Assembly: GCA_948684385.1 (NCBI GenBank)
Contig: CAPQCU010000007.1
Span: 1-64,000, forward strand
DNA length: 64,000 bases
Direction: 5' to 3'
DNA from: an uncultured bacterium
GTDB taxonomy: Bacteria; Cyanobacteriota; Vampirovibrionia; Gastranaerophilales; Gastranaerophilaceae
Shown: in pieces, positions 9,118-17,203 of the stretch
Position numbering within the stretch: the first letter of the stretch is position 1
Layout of the letters: each line of letters starts with the position of its first letter
Position numbers and translations under genes: made by a program
Notes under the pieces: generated by a model
The model's input: the letters and a program-made list of their open reading frames with translations, nothing else
Told to the model about the DNA's origin: nothing
Database searches by the model: none

Positions 9118-9202
9118 GGGTAGACAACTAACTACCCGATATTAAACAGAACAGCATAAAGCGGATAGTTAAAAACTAACCGCGCCACCAATTTCTGTTT
9201 AA
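9118..9202. other. Candidate structured RNA/DNA region between divergent genes
   Basis: Three nested pairings: CGGGTAG with CTACCCG (9118-9124 and about 9134-9140); a 10-bp stem TTAAACAGAA with TTCTGTTTAA (9142-9151 and 9193-9202); and, inside it, GCGGATAGTT with AACTAACCGC (9161-9170 and 9174-9183, one mismatch). The tyrS promoter lies downstream at 9249-9277, so this is not the tyrS leader. No known RNA family recognised. Confidence 0.35.
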
Positions 9203-9248
9203 GTTCATCGTATTTTTCATAACCCTATACTAAAATACACCAAACAGT

Positions 9249-9277
9249 TTGTCAACCGCTTATCTTTCTGGTATCCT
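9249..9277 (+). promoter_or_regulatory. tyrS promoter
   Basis: TTGTCA (9249-9254), 17 bp, TATCCT (9272-9277) with a TGG extension just upstream of the -10. It predicts a leader of about 20 nt that contains the GAGG ribosome site. Confidence 0.75.
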
Positions 9278-9304
9278 AAAAACATTAGAAAAGAGGATAT
9301 TAAG

Positions 9305-10525
9305 ATGGCAGATATTAGACAAGAATTTATTGAACAGGCAAAACAATTAACAAGAAATGCAGAAGTTTTGCCAAACGGTATGGAAGAACTCGCAGCAAAA
9401 CTTCAACACGCAGCTGATACAAATACACCTTTAAGAATTAAACTTGGTATGGATCCGACAAGACCGGATTTACACCTTGGTCATACTGTTGTAATGAGAA
9501 AACTTAAAGAGTTCCAAAAACTCGGTCACAAAATCGTTTTACTCGTTGGCGGAGCTACTGCTATGATTGGCGACCCGTCAGGTAAGTCTGAAACAAGACC
9601 TGCTTTGACAAAAGAGCAGGTTGAAGAAAACGCTAAAACTTATTTTGCACAGATGTCAAAAGTTCTTGATGTTTCTCAGGCAGAAGTTGTAAATAATGCT
9701 GATTGGCTTCACAAACTTTCTTTTACAGAACTTTTGCAGCTTGCAGGAAAAATCACAGTTGCTCAGATGATGACACGCGATGATTTTGCAAAAAGATACG
9801 CAGAAGGTAAGCCGATTGCAATTCACGAGTTTTTCTACCCGCTTATGCAGGCTTATGACTCAGTTGCAATTGATGCAGACATCGAGCTTGGCGGAACAGA
9901 CCAGAGATTTAACACTCTTCTCGGTCGCGATATTCAAACAGCTTACGGTAAAAAATACCCGCAGCTTGTTATGATGCTTCCGCTCCTTGAAGGAACTGAC
10001 GGCGTGGTTAAAATGTCAAAAACATATCCTGAACACTGTATTTCACTTACCGACAGCGCAAAAGATATGTTCGGCAAGCTAATGAGTATTCCGGATACGT
10101 TAATCACACGTTACTACTCACTTTTAACAGACGTTGAACAGTCAGAGCTTGTAAAAATGGATAAAGAAATTGAATCAAACTCAATCAACCCGCGTGATAT
10201 CAAAATGAAACTCGCTCACATGATTACAGAAGAATACCACGGAAAAGAAGGAGCGGACAAAGCTCAGGAAGATTTCATCAATGTTGTATCCAACAAGGGA
10301 ATTCCGGAAGACATCGAAAGTGTTAAAATAGATACAGAGAAAAGTATCTTAGACCTTCTAGTTGACCTTAATTTTGTTCAGAGTAAAGGTGAAGCTAAGC
10401 GTCTAATCCAGGGCGGCGGGGTGAAACTTGATGGAGAAAAACTTTCGGATATGGCTTATACGGTTAAACCGAATATGGATGTGGTATTACAGGCAGGCAA
10501 AAGAAAGTTTGCGAAGTTAGTATGA
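9305..10525 (+). CDS. tyrS: Tyrosyl-tRNA synthetase
   Basis: 406 residues. Class I signatures are LHLGHT (HIGH equivalent, near residues 58-63) and KMSKT (236-240). The core carries GATAMIGDPSGKSETR and the GGTDQRFN tyrosine/ATP pocket. A C-terminal S4 RNA-binding domain (VDLNFVQSKGEAKRLIQGGGVKLDGEK) resembles the shorter TyrRS type found in many Gram-negatives. The ATG follows AGAGGATATTAAG. The stop overlaps the cysK start by 4 bp (ATGA), so tyrS, cysK and cysE are one operon. Confidence 0.97.
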   Translation: MADIRQEFIEQAKQLTRNAEVLPNGMEELAAKLQHAADTNTPLRIKLGMDPTRPDLHLGHTVVMRKLKEFQKLGHKIVLLVGGATAMIGDPSGKSETRPALTKEQVEENAKTYFAQMSKVLDVSQAEVVNNADWLHKLSFTELLQLAGKITVAQMMTRDDFAKRYAEGKPIAIHEFFYPLMQAYDSVAIDADIELGGTDQRFNTLLGRDIQTAYGKKYPQLVMMLPLLEGTDGVVKMSKTYPEHCISLTDSAKDMFGKLMSIPDTLITRYYSLLTDVEQSELVKMDKEIESNSINPRDIKMKLAHMITEEYHGKEGADKAQEDFINVVSNKGIPEDIESVKIDTEKSILDLLVDLNFVQSKGEAKRLIQGGGVKLDGEKLSDMAYTVKPNMDVVLQAGKRKFAKLV

Positions 10526-11391
10526 TATATAACAACATTCTGGAAACCATCGGAAATACACCGATGGTTATCTACAAAGACAACATCTGGCTTAAGCTTG
10601 AATACTTTAATCCGTCCGGCTCAATCAAAGACAGAGCATCATATAATATGATTAAATCGGCGCTTGAACGCGGGGAAATCAATGAAGACACTGTAATTAT
10701 TGAACCTACAAGCGGAAACACCGGTATAGGGCTTGCTATGGTGTGCGCGGTTTTAAAAATGAAGCTGATTATCTGCATGCCTGAAAGCATGTCAGAAGAG
10801 CGCAGAAAATTAATAGCAGCTTACGGTGCAGAACTTGTATTAACTCCGGCTTCTGAGGGTATGCAAGGTGCTGTTAATAAAGCTCAGGAACTTGCACAAG
10901 AATACCCTAACAGCTGGATACCAATGCAGTTTGCAAACTTTGACAATCCAAAGGCGCACGAACAAACCGCAAAAGAAATTCTTGATGACACAGGAAATAC
11001 AGTAGATATAGTTGTCGCAGGAATTGGCACAGGAGGAACAGCGTTTGGACTAAAAAAATATCTGAAGAATGCAAAAGTATTTGGAGTAGAACCTGCCGAA
11101 AGCCCTCTTTTTACCGATGGCAAAGCAGGACCGCATAAAATCCAGGGAATCGGAGCAAACTTTATACCGGAGATTTCAAAATTTTCTGAACTAGACGGAG
11201 TTTTGACAGTTGAAGGCGATGATGCAATAGAAATGGCAACAAAGCTTGCAAAAGAAAACGGAATCTTCTGCGGAATTTCAGGCGGAGCAAATGTCTGCGC
11301 AGCGGAAGAGCTTGCACAAAAATATCCGGAAAAGTTAATCGTTGCAATCATTCCGGATACAGGCGAAAGATACTTATCTGTTTGGGGGTAG
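10522..11391 (+). CDS. cysK: Cysteine synthase (O-acetylserine sulfhydrylase)
   Basis: 289 residues of the beta-family PLP fold. K36 in SGSIKDRAS is the Schiff-base lysine, PTSGNTGIG binds substrate, and GIGTGGTAFG binds PLP phosphate. It makes cysteine from O-acetylserine and sulfide. At 289 residues it is shorter than the 310-325 of E. coli CysK, but the core appears complete. It is coupled to tyrS upstream and lies 1 bp from cysE, the enzyme that supplies its substrate. Confidence 0.95.
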   Translation: MIYNNILETIGNTPMVIYKDNIWLKLEYFNPSGSIKDRASYNMIKSALERGEINEDTVIIEPTSGNTGIGLAMVCAVLKMKLIICMPESMSEERRKLIAAYGAELVLTPASEGMQGAVNKAQELAQEYPNSWIPMQFANFDNPKAHEQTAKEILDDTGNTVDIVVAGIGTGGTAFGLKKYLKNAKVFGVEPAESPLFTDGKAGPHKIQGIGANFIPEISKFSELDGVLTVEGDDAIEMATKLAKENGIFCGISGGANVCAAEELAQKYPEKLIVAIIPDTGERYLSVWG

Positions 11392-11392
11392 G

Positions 11393-12058
11393 ATGTTAAT
11401 ACGTGCTATAAACAAAATAAAAGAAGACATAAAAGTTATTTACGAAAAAGACCCTGCAGCAAACAATTTAGCGGAAGTTCTTTTTTGTTACCCGGGTTTA
11501 CAAGCACTTATTTCACATAGAATTGCGCATAAACTTGCTTACTGGGGCGTTCCTTTTTTACCGAGATTTATTTCTTACTGGACAAGAATTTTTACAGGCA
11601 TTGAAATCCACCCGAAAGCCAGAATCGGAAACCGCTTTTTCATTGACCACGGAGAAGGCGTAGTTATCGGCGAGACAACAATAATCGGTGATGATGTTTT
11701 GATTTACCAGCAGGTAACTTTAGGCGGAACCGGAAACGAACACGGCAAACGCCACCCGACCATTGGAAACAACGTTATTATAGGAGCCGGAGCAAAAGTT
11801 TTAGGAAACATTACAATCGGAGATAATACGAGAATAGGAGCAGGTTCGGTTGTTGTTGAAAATGTACCTGAACACTGTACAGTAGTCGGCGTTCCGGGCA
11901 GAGTCGTTCAACAAAAATTCATCAATCAGGATGGTATTTTAATGCACAACAGAATTCCAGACCCTGTAAAATGCGAATTAAACAGGCTTAAATACGAAAT
12001 ACAAGAATTAAAATCACAATCACCCCAACCTAACCCTCCCCACCCAGGAAGGGAATAA
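11393..12058 (+). CDS. cysE: Serine O-acetyltransferase
   Basis: 221 residues. A helical N-domain (DPAANNLAEVLFCYPGLQALISHRIAH) is followed by the left-handed beta-helix of hexapeptide repeats, with the FIDHGEGVVIGETTIIGDDV and GGTGNEHGKRHPTIG blocks. It acetylates serine for the adjacent CysK. The ATG at 11393 follows GGGGGTAGG, one base after the cysK stop. The last residues (SQSPQPNPPHPGRE) are proline-rich and encoded by a C-rich tract at 12013-12055 that looks like intergenic repeat rather than enzyme, so the tail may have been extended by read-through. Confidence 0.95.
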   Translation: MLIRAINKIKEDIKVIYEKDPAANNLAEVLFCYPGLQALISHRIAHKLAYWGVPFLPRFISYWTRIFTGIEIHPKARIGNRFFIDHGEGVVIGETTIIGDDVLIYQQVTLGGTGNEHGKRHPTIGNNVIIGAGAKVLGNITIGDNTRIGAGSVVVENVPEHCTVVGVPGRVVQQKFINQDGILMHNRIPDPVKCELNRLKYEIQELKSQSPQPNPPHPGRE

Positions 12059-12060
12059 TA

Positions 12061-12090
12061 AAATGTAACAAAATTGTTACATTTAGGCAA
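12061..12090 (+). promoter_or_regulatory. GTAAC palindrome plus AGGCAA box
   Basis: AAATGTAACAA and TTGTTACATTT form perfect 11-bp arms around AA (12061-12084), followed directly by TTTAGGCAAATTT. It lies 60 bp before the 12146 start. A GTAAC-N5-GTTAC palindrome also precedes the sigma gene at 29904, and GTAAC/GTTAC pairs occur in the 16064 and 16244 inverted repeats. Confidence 0.45.
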
Positions 12091-12145
12091 ATTTATTTGT
12101 TTTTAAAACTTAAAATGTTTGTGTAGTAAGGAAAGGAATTTGTGT

Positions 12146-12835
12146 ATGTCAATAATGATTAATCCTTGTGGAACAACAAATAATTGCAATTTTAGAGGCA
12201 GCTTCAAAAAAACAGAACAAGGAAATCCTTATTATAAAACGAATTCCGGAACTACAGCAGGAGCAATTTTAGCAATCCCTGCCGGTTTGACATGGTTAAA
12301 CAAAATAAGTTACAAAGAACCAAGTGCAGAAGAAACAGAGGCTGCAAAAAATGTGATTAAAGAAAGCGGCATGGATGATTTCTTCAAAAAAATAACGGGC
12401 GGTAAAAATTTTGAAGAAACTTTAAAAATGGGTAACGAAAACGCTTTAAGAATGAAGAAATACGCAGTTCCATTTGCAGTTCTTGCTGCAGGACTTACAG
12501 TCGGATGCGGAATGCTAGTTGATAAATTTAGAAACGACAAAGCAAAAGAAACAGCGGATATTGTTAAACAGGTCGGCGTCAAAAATGCTGTTATGAATAA
12601 TGACAGAATTGCGCTATCAAATAAAGGCAGAGCTTATTATGAATCCAATCAAGGCTCTAAATACGGAGCGTTTCTGGGAGCCGGATGCGGAATAATCGGA
12701 GCATTAATGGAACAAGGGAAAAACATTAAAATCAGCGGAGCAATAGGAAGCGCATTAACATTTGCTCTGGGCGGCTGGATTATGGGTAAAATCGCAGACT
12801 CAAATTCTAACAAAGACGCAAGAAGACACGCCTAA
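12146..12835 (+). CDS. Hypothetical membrane protein with N-terminal NFRG tag
   Basis: 229 residues, no family recognised. The N-terminus is short, cysteine/asparagine-rich and contains N15-F16-R17-G18, the tag shared with the genes at 16036, 20256, 34559 and 52648. Three glycine/alanine-rich hydrophobic segments follow, near residues 38-53, 108-124 and 175-215, the last two of glycine-zipper character (GAFLGAGCGIIGALM). The ATG at 12146 follows AAGGAAAGGA; an upstream start would overlap the likely leader. The stop lies directly before a GGGGTAAA-rich repeat block. Confidence 0.65.
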   Translation: MSIMINPCGTTNNCNFRGSFKKTEQGNPYYKTNSGTTAGAILAIPAGLTWLNKISYKEPSAEETEAAKNVIKESGMDDFFKKITGGKNFEETLKMGNENALRMKKYAVPFAVLAAGLTVGCGMLVDKFRNDKAKETADIVKQVGVKNAVMNNDRIALSNKGRAYYESNQGSKYGAFLGAGCGIIGALMEQGKNIKISGAIGSALTFALGGWIMGKIADSNSNKDARRHA

Positions 12836-12852
12836 TGGTGTAAAGGTGTAAA

Positions 12853-12973
12853 GGGGTAAAGGCTGAGAGCAAGGCTTTAAACTTATAGCCTCAATACTAA
12901 CCCAATGCATTTCCCCCCACCGCAGGACTTTAAGCTTGTAATCTCAATCCCAACCCAATACATTTCCCCCCCC
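12853..12973 (-). repeat. Two tandem units of the GGGGTAAATGTATTGGG repeat
   Basis: In minus-strand orientation two diverged units lie head to tail (about 12973-12919 and 12918-12861). Each starts GGGGGGAAATGYATTGGGTT, has an ATTGAGRYTAYAAG middle and ends near AAAGYCYTG. An exact GGGGTAAA core lies on the plus strand at 12853-12860. The 286-bp gap between the 12835 stop and the 13122 start holds this block and an AT-rich leader, with no other gene seen. Confidence 0.75.
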
Positions 12974-13121
12974 TTGCAAAAAAATGCAATGTATATTATA
13001 ATACATGCAGAAAGTTGATTTTATCAACTTGATATTTTTTGATTGAATCTCATATTATTTTATTGATAGGATTTTTTAAGTAGTGAATTTATTTTATTTA
13101 TTTGGTTAAGAGGCTTTTATT

Positions 13122-14135
13122 ATGTATGTAAACAAATGCATTAAGTGTGGTGCGGAATTTGAAACAAAGAACCCCAAAAGAGTGATATGTCCAAATTGTC
13201 TATACGCAGATAAGGGAAGTGAACCGGCAGAAGAAAAACCTATGCAGAGCTACAGCTCTTATAGTTCGTACTCACCTGAGTCTCGACCACAAAGAAATTA
13301 TGACAGACCGCAGCAAGGCGGGTACAGAAACAATAATTATAACCGCGAAGGCGGGTATCAAAGACGTGATAATTACAACCGCGACAACGGATACAACAGA
13401 GAAGGCGGATATCAGCAACGCGATGGTGGTTACAACAGAGACAACCGTCAAGGTGGCTACCAGAGACGCGACAACAACCGTCAGGGCGGATATCAACAGC
13501 GCAGACCGGATAATAGAGGCGGCTTCCGCAGTAATAATTATGCTAGCGCAAGACCTCAGCAAAGACGTCCTATGCAGCGCAGACCGCAAAAACCGGCAAG
13601 ACCATTACTCATTAGTAAGGAACAATTAGAACAAATTGAACTTCTATATAAAGCTATGCTTCCGCTTCCAAACCCTGATTGCCACGAAGTAATCGGAGCA
13701 AAACTGGAACTGGAACCGCAAAAAGTCTTTTTCGGAATAAATCTGGTGCGTCAAAAAATGATGTTACCTAAGCTTCCGTTCCCTAAACGCAAACTTGCGA
13801 TTTCTCCGGATCAGATGATGGCAATTAAAGCTTTGTATGAACCGCTTTTACCGCTTCCTCCAATCGGATGTCACAAAATCATTGCTGCTCAGCTTAAAAT
13901 GGATGAATGGCGTGTTCACGTTGGTATCAAGTTAATCCGTGCTCAGCTTGGTTTAGACAGATGGAACGAAGACCGTGCTGATAAACCTGCTGATTATCTG
14001 GTTTCTAAACATAATAAGCCGGTAGTTAGCGAAGAAAAAGCCGAAACTGTTGACACAGAGCTTGTTGAAGTACCGGCAGCCGAAGAAAAACCAAAAAGAG
14101 GAAGAAAACCTAAGAAGAAAGAAGATGAAGAATAA
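13122..14135 (+). CDS. Zinc-ribbon protein with RGG/RDN-rich disordered region and duplicated helical domain
   Basis: 337 residues, function unknown. An N-terminal zinc ribbon has two CxxC pairs (C6, C9, C23, C26). Residues about 40-155 are low complexity, built from GGY, NRD and RRDN units, like RNA-binding RGG/RGY regions. Two related domains of about 55 residues follow (from ISKEQLEQIELLYKAMLPLP and ISPDQMMAIKALYEPLLPLP), each ending in a GI-x-LxR motif. The tail is highly charged (KPKRGRKPKKKEDEE). It overlaps rimM by 11 bp, so it is co-transcribed with rimM-trmD; an RNA or ribosome-assembly role is inferred. Confidence 0.7.
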   Translation: MYVNKCIKCGAEFETKNPKRVICPNCLYADKGSEPAEEKPMQSYSSYSSYSPESRPQRNYDRPQQGGYRNNNYNREGGYQRRDNYNRDNGYNREGGYQQRDGGYNRDNRQGGYQRRDNNRQGGYQQRRPDNRGGFRSNNYASARPQQRRPMQRRPQKPARPLLISKEQLEQIELLYKAMLPLPNPDCHEVIGAKLELEPQKVFFGINLVRQKMMLPKLPFPKRKLAISPDQMMAIKALYEPLLPLPPIGCHKIIAAQLKMDEWRVHVGIKLIRAQLGLDRWNEDRADKPADYLVSKHNKPVVSEEKAETVDTELVEVPAAEEKPKRGRKPKKKEDEE

Positions 14136-14637
14136 TTTTGTTTCAGTAGGTAAAATCCTTAATTTTCACGGAGTTCAAGGCGAAGCTAAGTTTGGCTATA
14201 CAAAAAATCGCGAAGAGTTTTTATCTCAACTAAAAGAAGTTTTTGTTGAGCAGAATGGTGAATATAAAAAGCTGGAAATTTCAAAGCTAAGGTTTACTCC
14301 AAAATGCGGAATAATTAAATTTAAAGGAATTGATACTTTAAATGATATTTTAGCCTACAAAGGCGCTATTGTTTTTGTAACAGAAGAAACTGCAAGGAAT
14401 TTCTTAGAAGAGGATGAATTCTTAATAGATGAACTTGTCGGGCTTGACGTATTTGACGGAGATAAAAAAGTCGGAGCTGTAGTCGGGGTTTCGAATAATG
14501 GCGCAACTGATTTGCTTTCAGTCAAAAACCTGGACAAAAAAGTTTGCCTTGTTCCTTTTGTCAAAGCAATTGTGCTTTCTGTAGATATCAAGAACCGCAA
14601 AATTCAAATTAATAATCTTGAAGGGCTGCTTTCATGA
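14125..14637 (+). CDS. rimM: 16S rRNA processing protein
   Basis: 170 residues. An N-terminal RimM domain (VGKILNFHGVQGEAKF) is followed by a PRC-barrel, starting near residue 95, with the DLLSVKN and VPFVKAIVLSVD stretches. It assists 30S head assembly and binds S19. The ATG at 14125 gives the usual short N-terminus; it lies inside the end of the zinc-ribbon gene. It overlaps trmD by 4 bp (ATGA), the classical rimM-trmD pair. Confidence 0.95.
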   Translation: MKNNFVSVGKILNFHGVQGEAKFGYTKNREEFLSQLKEVFVEQNGEYKKLEISKLRFTPKCGIIKFKGIDTLNDILAYKGAIVFVTEETARNFLEEDEFLIDELVGLDVFDGDKKVGAVVGVSNNGATDLLSVKNLDKKVCLVPFVKAIVLSVDIKNRKIQINNLEGLLS

Positions 14638-15323
14638 GATTTGATGTTCTGACATTGTTTCCTGAGTTAATCCAATCACACATGGATTTTAGCATAATGA
14701 AACGCGCTTCAGAAGACGGTATAATCAGTGTAAATACGATTAATCCGCGAGATTTTACGCTGGATAAACACAAAAAAGTCGATGATACTCCTTACGGCGG
14801 AGGTGCCGGCATGGTTTTGATGCCGCAGCCTTACGTCGACGCTTATAATTCTGTAGAAAAATGCGAAAACAGCATTACTTTAATGATGACACCGCAGGGA
14901 GAACCGTTTACTGACCAGATATCGAATGAGCTTGCACAATATGAACAAATTATTATCCTATGCGGTCATTACGAAGGTTTTGACGAACGCATAAGAGAAA
15001 TCATTAAGCCAAGAGAAATTTCAATCGGTGATTTTGTTTTAACCGGAGGTGAACTGCCTGCTCTTTGCGTAATTGACAGCGTTTCGCGCAAAATCGAAGG
15101 AACTCTTGGTAAAATTGAATCCGCGCACGATGATAGTTTTGCAGACGGGCTATTAGAATACCCGCATTACACAAAACCACGCGAATATATGGGCTTAGAA
15201 GTTCCGGAAGTACTTTTAAACGGAAATCACAAGCTCATTGAAGAGTTTCGCATGGCACAAAAAATTGAACGCACAAAACGCAAGCGACCTGATTTGTACG
15301 AAAAATGGAAAAATCGGGATTAA
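14634..15323 (+). CDS. trmD: tRNA (guanine37-N1)-methyltransferase
   Basis: 229 residues of the SPOUT trefoil-knot family. It carries the start MRFDVLTLFPEL, the DDTPYGGGAGMVL catalytic block, and the knot motif LCGHYEGFDERI...IGDFVLTGGELP. It methylates G37 next to the anticodon to prevent frameshifting. It ends the zinc-ribbon/rimM/trmD unit; its TAA directly abuts the end of the convergent frameshifted gene at 15324. Confidence 0.97.
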   Translation: MRFDVLTLFPELIQSHMDFSIMKRASEDGIISVNTINPRDFTLDKHKKVDDTPYGGGAGMVLMPQPYVDAYNSVEKCENSITLMMTPQGEPFTDQISNELAQYEQIIILCGHYEGFDERIREIIKPREISIGDFVLTGGELPALCVIDSVSRKIEGTLGKIESAHDDSFADGLLEYPHYTKPREYMGLEVPEVLLNGNHKLIEEFRMAQKIERTKRKRPDLYEKWKNRD

Positions 15324-16036
15324 TTACGCAGATTTTTTAGAGAAAAAATTCTTCACCTGTGCAAATTTTTCCTTAACCGGTGTTGCGACTTTTGTATTAT
15401 AAAAATGACGTACAGTTGCTTTTTTATCTAAGTAAGTCGCCCTAAAAGAATGTTTTTCAAAGAACTCGTTATATTCTTTTTCTTTTGCTTTGTGCTGTTT
15501 TTCGACCCATTCCTGATTTCTGCGGTCGCTGGCTTTTTTAGCTTTGCGTGCAAGTGCCTCTTCGTCAGCTAAAATTGCTTCGCCTTCGCGGGCTGAATCT
15601 GCAAAGCCTGGTTGAGGTGTATTTCCTTTTTTACGTTTTTTACTGGTATCAAATCTTCAAGATAACTGTGATTTTTAGTCGATTTTGCTTCTTTTACCTC
15701 ATTTACTCCCTCACTTACCCCCTTTTTTGTATTTTTCAAAGCTTCATCAACTGCGGTCTTAATTTTATTTTCAGTTTCCTCCGCAAGTTTTTTCATAGAA
15801 TTTTCAGAAGTTTTTAGTTTTTCAAGGGCTTTTGTCAACTCTTTTTGCGCACCATGATTTTTATACAAAGCAACACCCGCAACTGCAGCTGAAGCCAATG
15901 TAGTCAAATACAAAAGAATATCTTTTCCACATTCCTTTGCAGCAGGTGCCGTGACCGGTGCCTGTTTAAAATTTACCTTTTGTTTTGGTGCCAATTCAAC
16001 TTGATTAACATCTTGTACCATTCTTACTTCTGACAT
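15324..16036 (-). CDS. Hypothetical single-pass membrane protein, split by a -1 frame change
   Basis: Frame 0 runs from the ATG at 16036 to a stop at 15569 (155 residues) with an N-terminal VNFKQ tag (21-25), one hydrophobic segment (about 40-60) and a coiled-coil-like lysine/glutamate region. The -1 frame is open from about 15665 to a TAA at 15324, adding 83 plausible charged codons (GFADSAREGEAILADEEALARKA...). The frames overlap at two tandem heptamers, A AAA AAC (15641-15635) and A AAA AAG (15632-15626), both phased correctly for -1 slippage. Either programmed frameshifting or a recent single-base deletion explains it; 713 bp is one base short of whole codons. Confidence 0.6.
15626..15641 (-). 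promoter_or_regulatory. Tandem slippery heptamers (possible -1 frameshift site)
   Basis: On the minus strand A AAA AAC then GT then A AAA AAG. In frame 0 both are read as xxA AAA AAY/R, the register needed for simultaneous -1 slippage. A AAA AAG is the heptamer used in the dnaX frameshift. I see no clear stimulatory pseudoknot. Confidence 0.45.
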
Positions 16037-16063
16037 AATAAATTCCTTATATTTTTACCATTT

Positions 16064-16269
16064 ATGTAACACAATACTCATTATGTTACGTGTGCTACGC
16101 ACGTAGACATTCCTGCCAAACAGGTATTGTTACTACAAGTCGGGCGTATTTCAGATGGTTTAAAAACTACACAATTAATGAAAAAACAAAATGGCAAATT
16201 GTGTTAAAAAACAGAAAATTCAATAGTTAGACAGGCGAAAAATGTAACATAATGAGTATTGTGTTACAT
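16064..16269. repeat. 206-bp segment bounded by perfect 26-bp inverted repeats
   Basis: Positions 16064-16089 are the exact reverse complement of 16244-16269. Each arm itself begins and ends with GTAAC/GTTAC half-sites. The 154-bp interior contains smaller palindromes (CTACGCACGTAG at about 16095-16106, CCTGCCAAACAGG at about 16112-16124) and no ORF. It separates the bipartite element at 16298-16333 from the gene starting at 16036. It could be an invertible control segment, a MITE-like insertion, or a folded leader. Confidence 0.6.
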
Positions 16270-16297
16270 TTTTATAAACAAATAAAAACACAAAAAA

Positions 16298-16333
16298 TTG
16301 CCTGATTTGACTTAAAATATTTACAAAAGTTAA
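16298..16333 (-). promoter_or_regulatory. Bipartite upstream element, copy 2
   Basis: TTAACTTTTGTAAA (16333-16320), 16 bp, AGGCAA (16303-16298), then a TATAAA about 21 bp further. It matches copy 1 in both boxes and in spacing. It overlaps the 3' edge of the udk-like gene region. Confidence 0.5.
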
Positions 16334-16336
16334 TAC

Positions 16337-17179
16337 TTACTCTTCTGTAAAATAAAGTTCCTGAACAACAGCAATGATTTTGTTTAAGAAATTCTTATAC
16401 TTAATTCTATCAGCTGCACCTGAGAGCACAATATCTGCTTGTTTCTTACAAGGTCGGATATGAACTTCTGCTTTTTCGTTAGCATTTTTGTAAATAATAT
16501 CGGCAGAATCGCCCAAACCGCGTTCTTCTGCTCTTATATAAAATCTCTTTTTCTTGATGTCTTCTGCTATATCGACATAAATCTTAAAATCAAACGCGTC
16601 TTTAACTTTGTCTGTAAGCGTAAATAAACCTTCGGAAATAATAACTTTCGAAGGTTTAGCTAAAGTATAATTATCATGACGAATAGCAGTGCCGCTCATG
16701 TCGTATTTTGGGAGATAAGTTTCCTTACCAGCCAATAATTCCTTGATATGTTTACTCATAAGCTCAAGTTCTAAAGCTTGAGGAACATCCAAATCATAAT
16801 TCTTCGCAAATTCAGAAAAGCTTCCTGCTGCTTTAACCATTTCTGAGCGGTCATAATAGTAATCGTCGGTATTAACTCTGGTAATAGCGTTTTCAATATT
16901 AAACTCTGTAGCAAAAGATTCAATTGTTTCAATCAAATCCATTGTAATTGTTGATTTGCCGCTTGCAGTTTCTCCTGCAATTCCGATTGAAGCCGGCAAG
17001 TTAATTCTGCCTGAAAGATAAGCTGCAATCTTTTTGATTACAAACGGAGTATAGCTTACAAGCACAGAACCCTGCGCTTTCATTTCCGCTTCAAAAACTT
17101 TGTGTAAATAACGCTCTATCTCTTCACATAAGTTTGTTGGTTTTGTAATTTGTGAGGTTGTTGTAATATTTTGTATCAT
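16337..17179 (-). CDS. Uridine kinase/phosphoribulokinase-family P-loop kinase
   Basis: 280 residues. Walker A is GETASGKST near residues 69-77, followed by the family DDYYYDRSE substrate loop and YDMSGTAIRH; SEGLFTLTD is the Walker-B-like strand. It phosphorylates a nucleoside or sugar, most likely uridine salvage, but the N-terminal 60 residues are longer than in E. coli Udk, so another substrate is possible. The ATG at 17179 is chosen because the longer frame would start inside the TATAAT promoter at 17209-17204. Confidence 0.8.
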   Translation of the reverse strand: MIQNITTTSQITKPTNLCEEIERYLHKVFEAEMKAQGSVLVSYTPFVIKKIAAYLSGRINLPASIGIAGETASGKSTITMDLIETIESFATEFNIENAITRVNTDDYYYDRSEMVKAAGSFSEFAKNYDLDVPQALELELMSKHIKELLAGKETYLPKYDMSGTAIRHDNYTLAKPSKVIISEGLFTLTDKVKDAFDFKIYVDIAEDIKKKRFYIRAEERGLGDSADIIYKNANEKAEVHIRPCKKQADIVLSGAADRIKYKNFLNKIIAVVQELYFTEE

Positions 17180-17203
17180 AAATCTTTTTTCTTTCTTTGT
17201 TCT

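Noticed and set aside
9037..9304. T-box or other tRNA-sensing leader before tyrS
   Set aside because: The tyrS promoter at 9249-9277 leaves a leader of only about 20 nt, too short for a T-box, and no T-box sequence is present.
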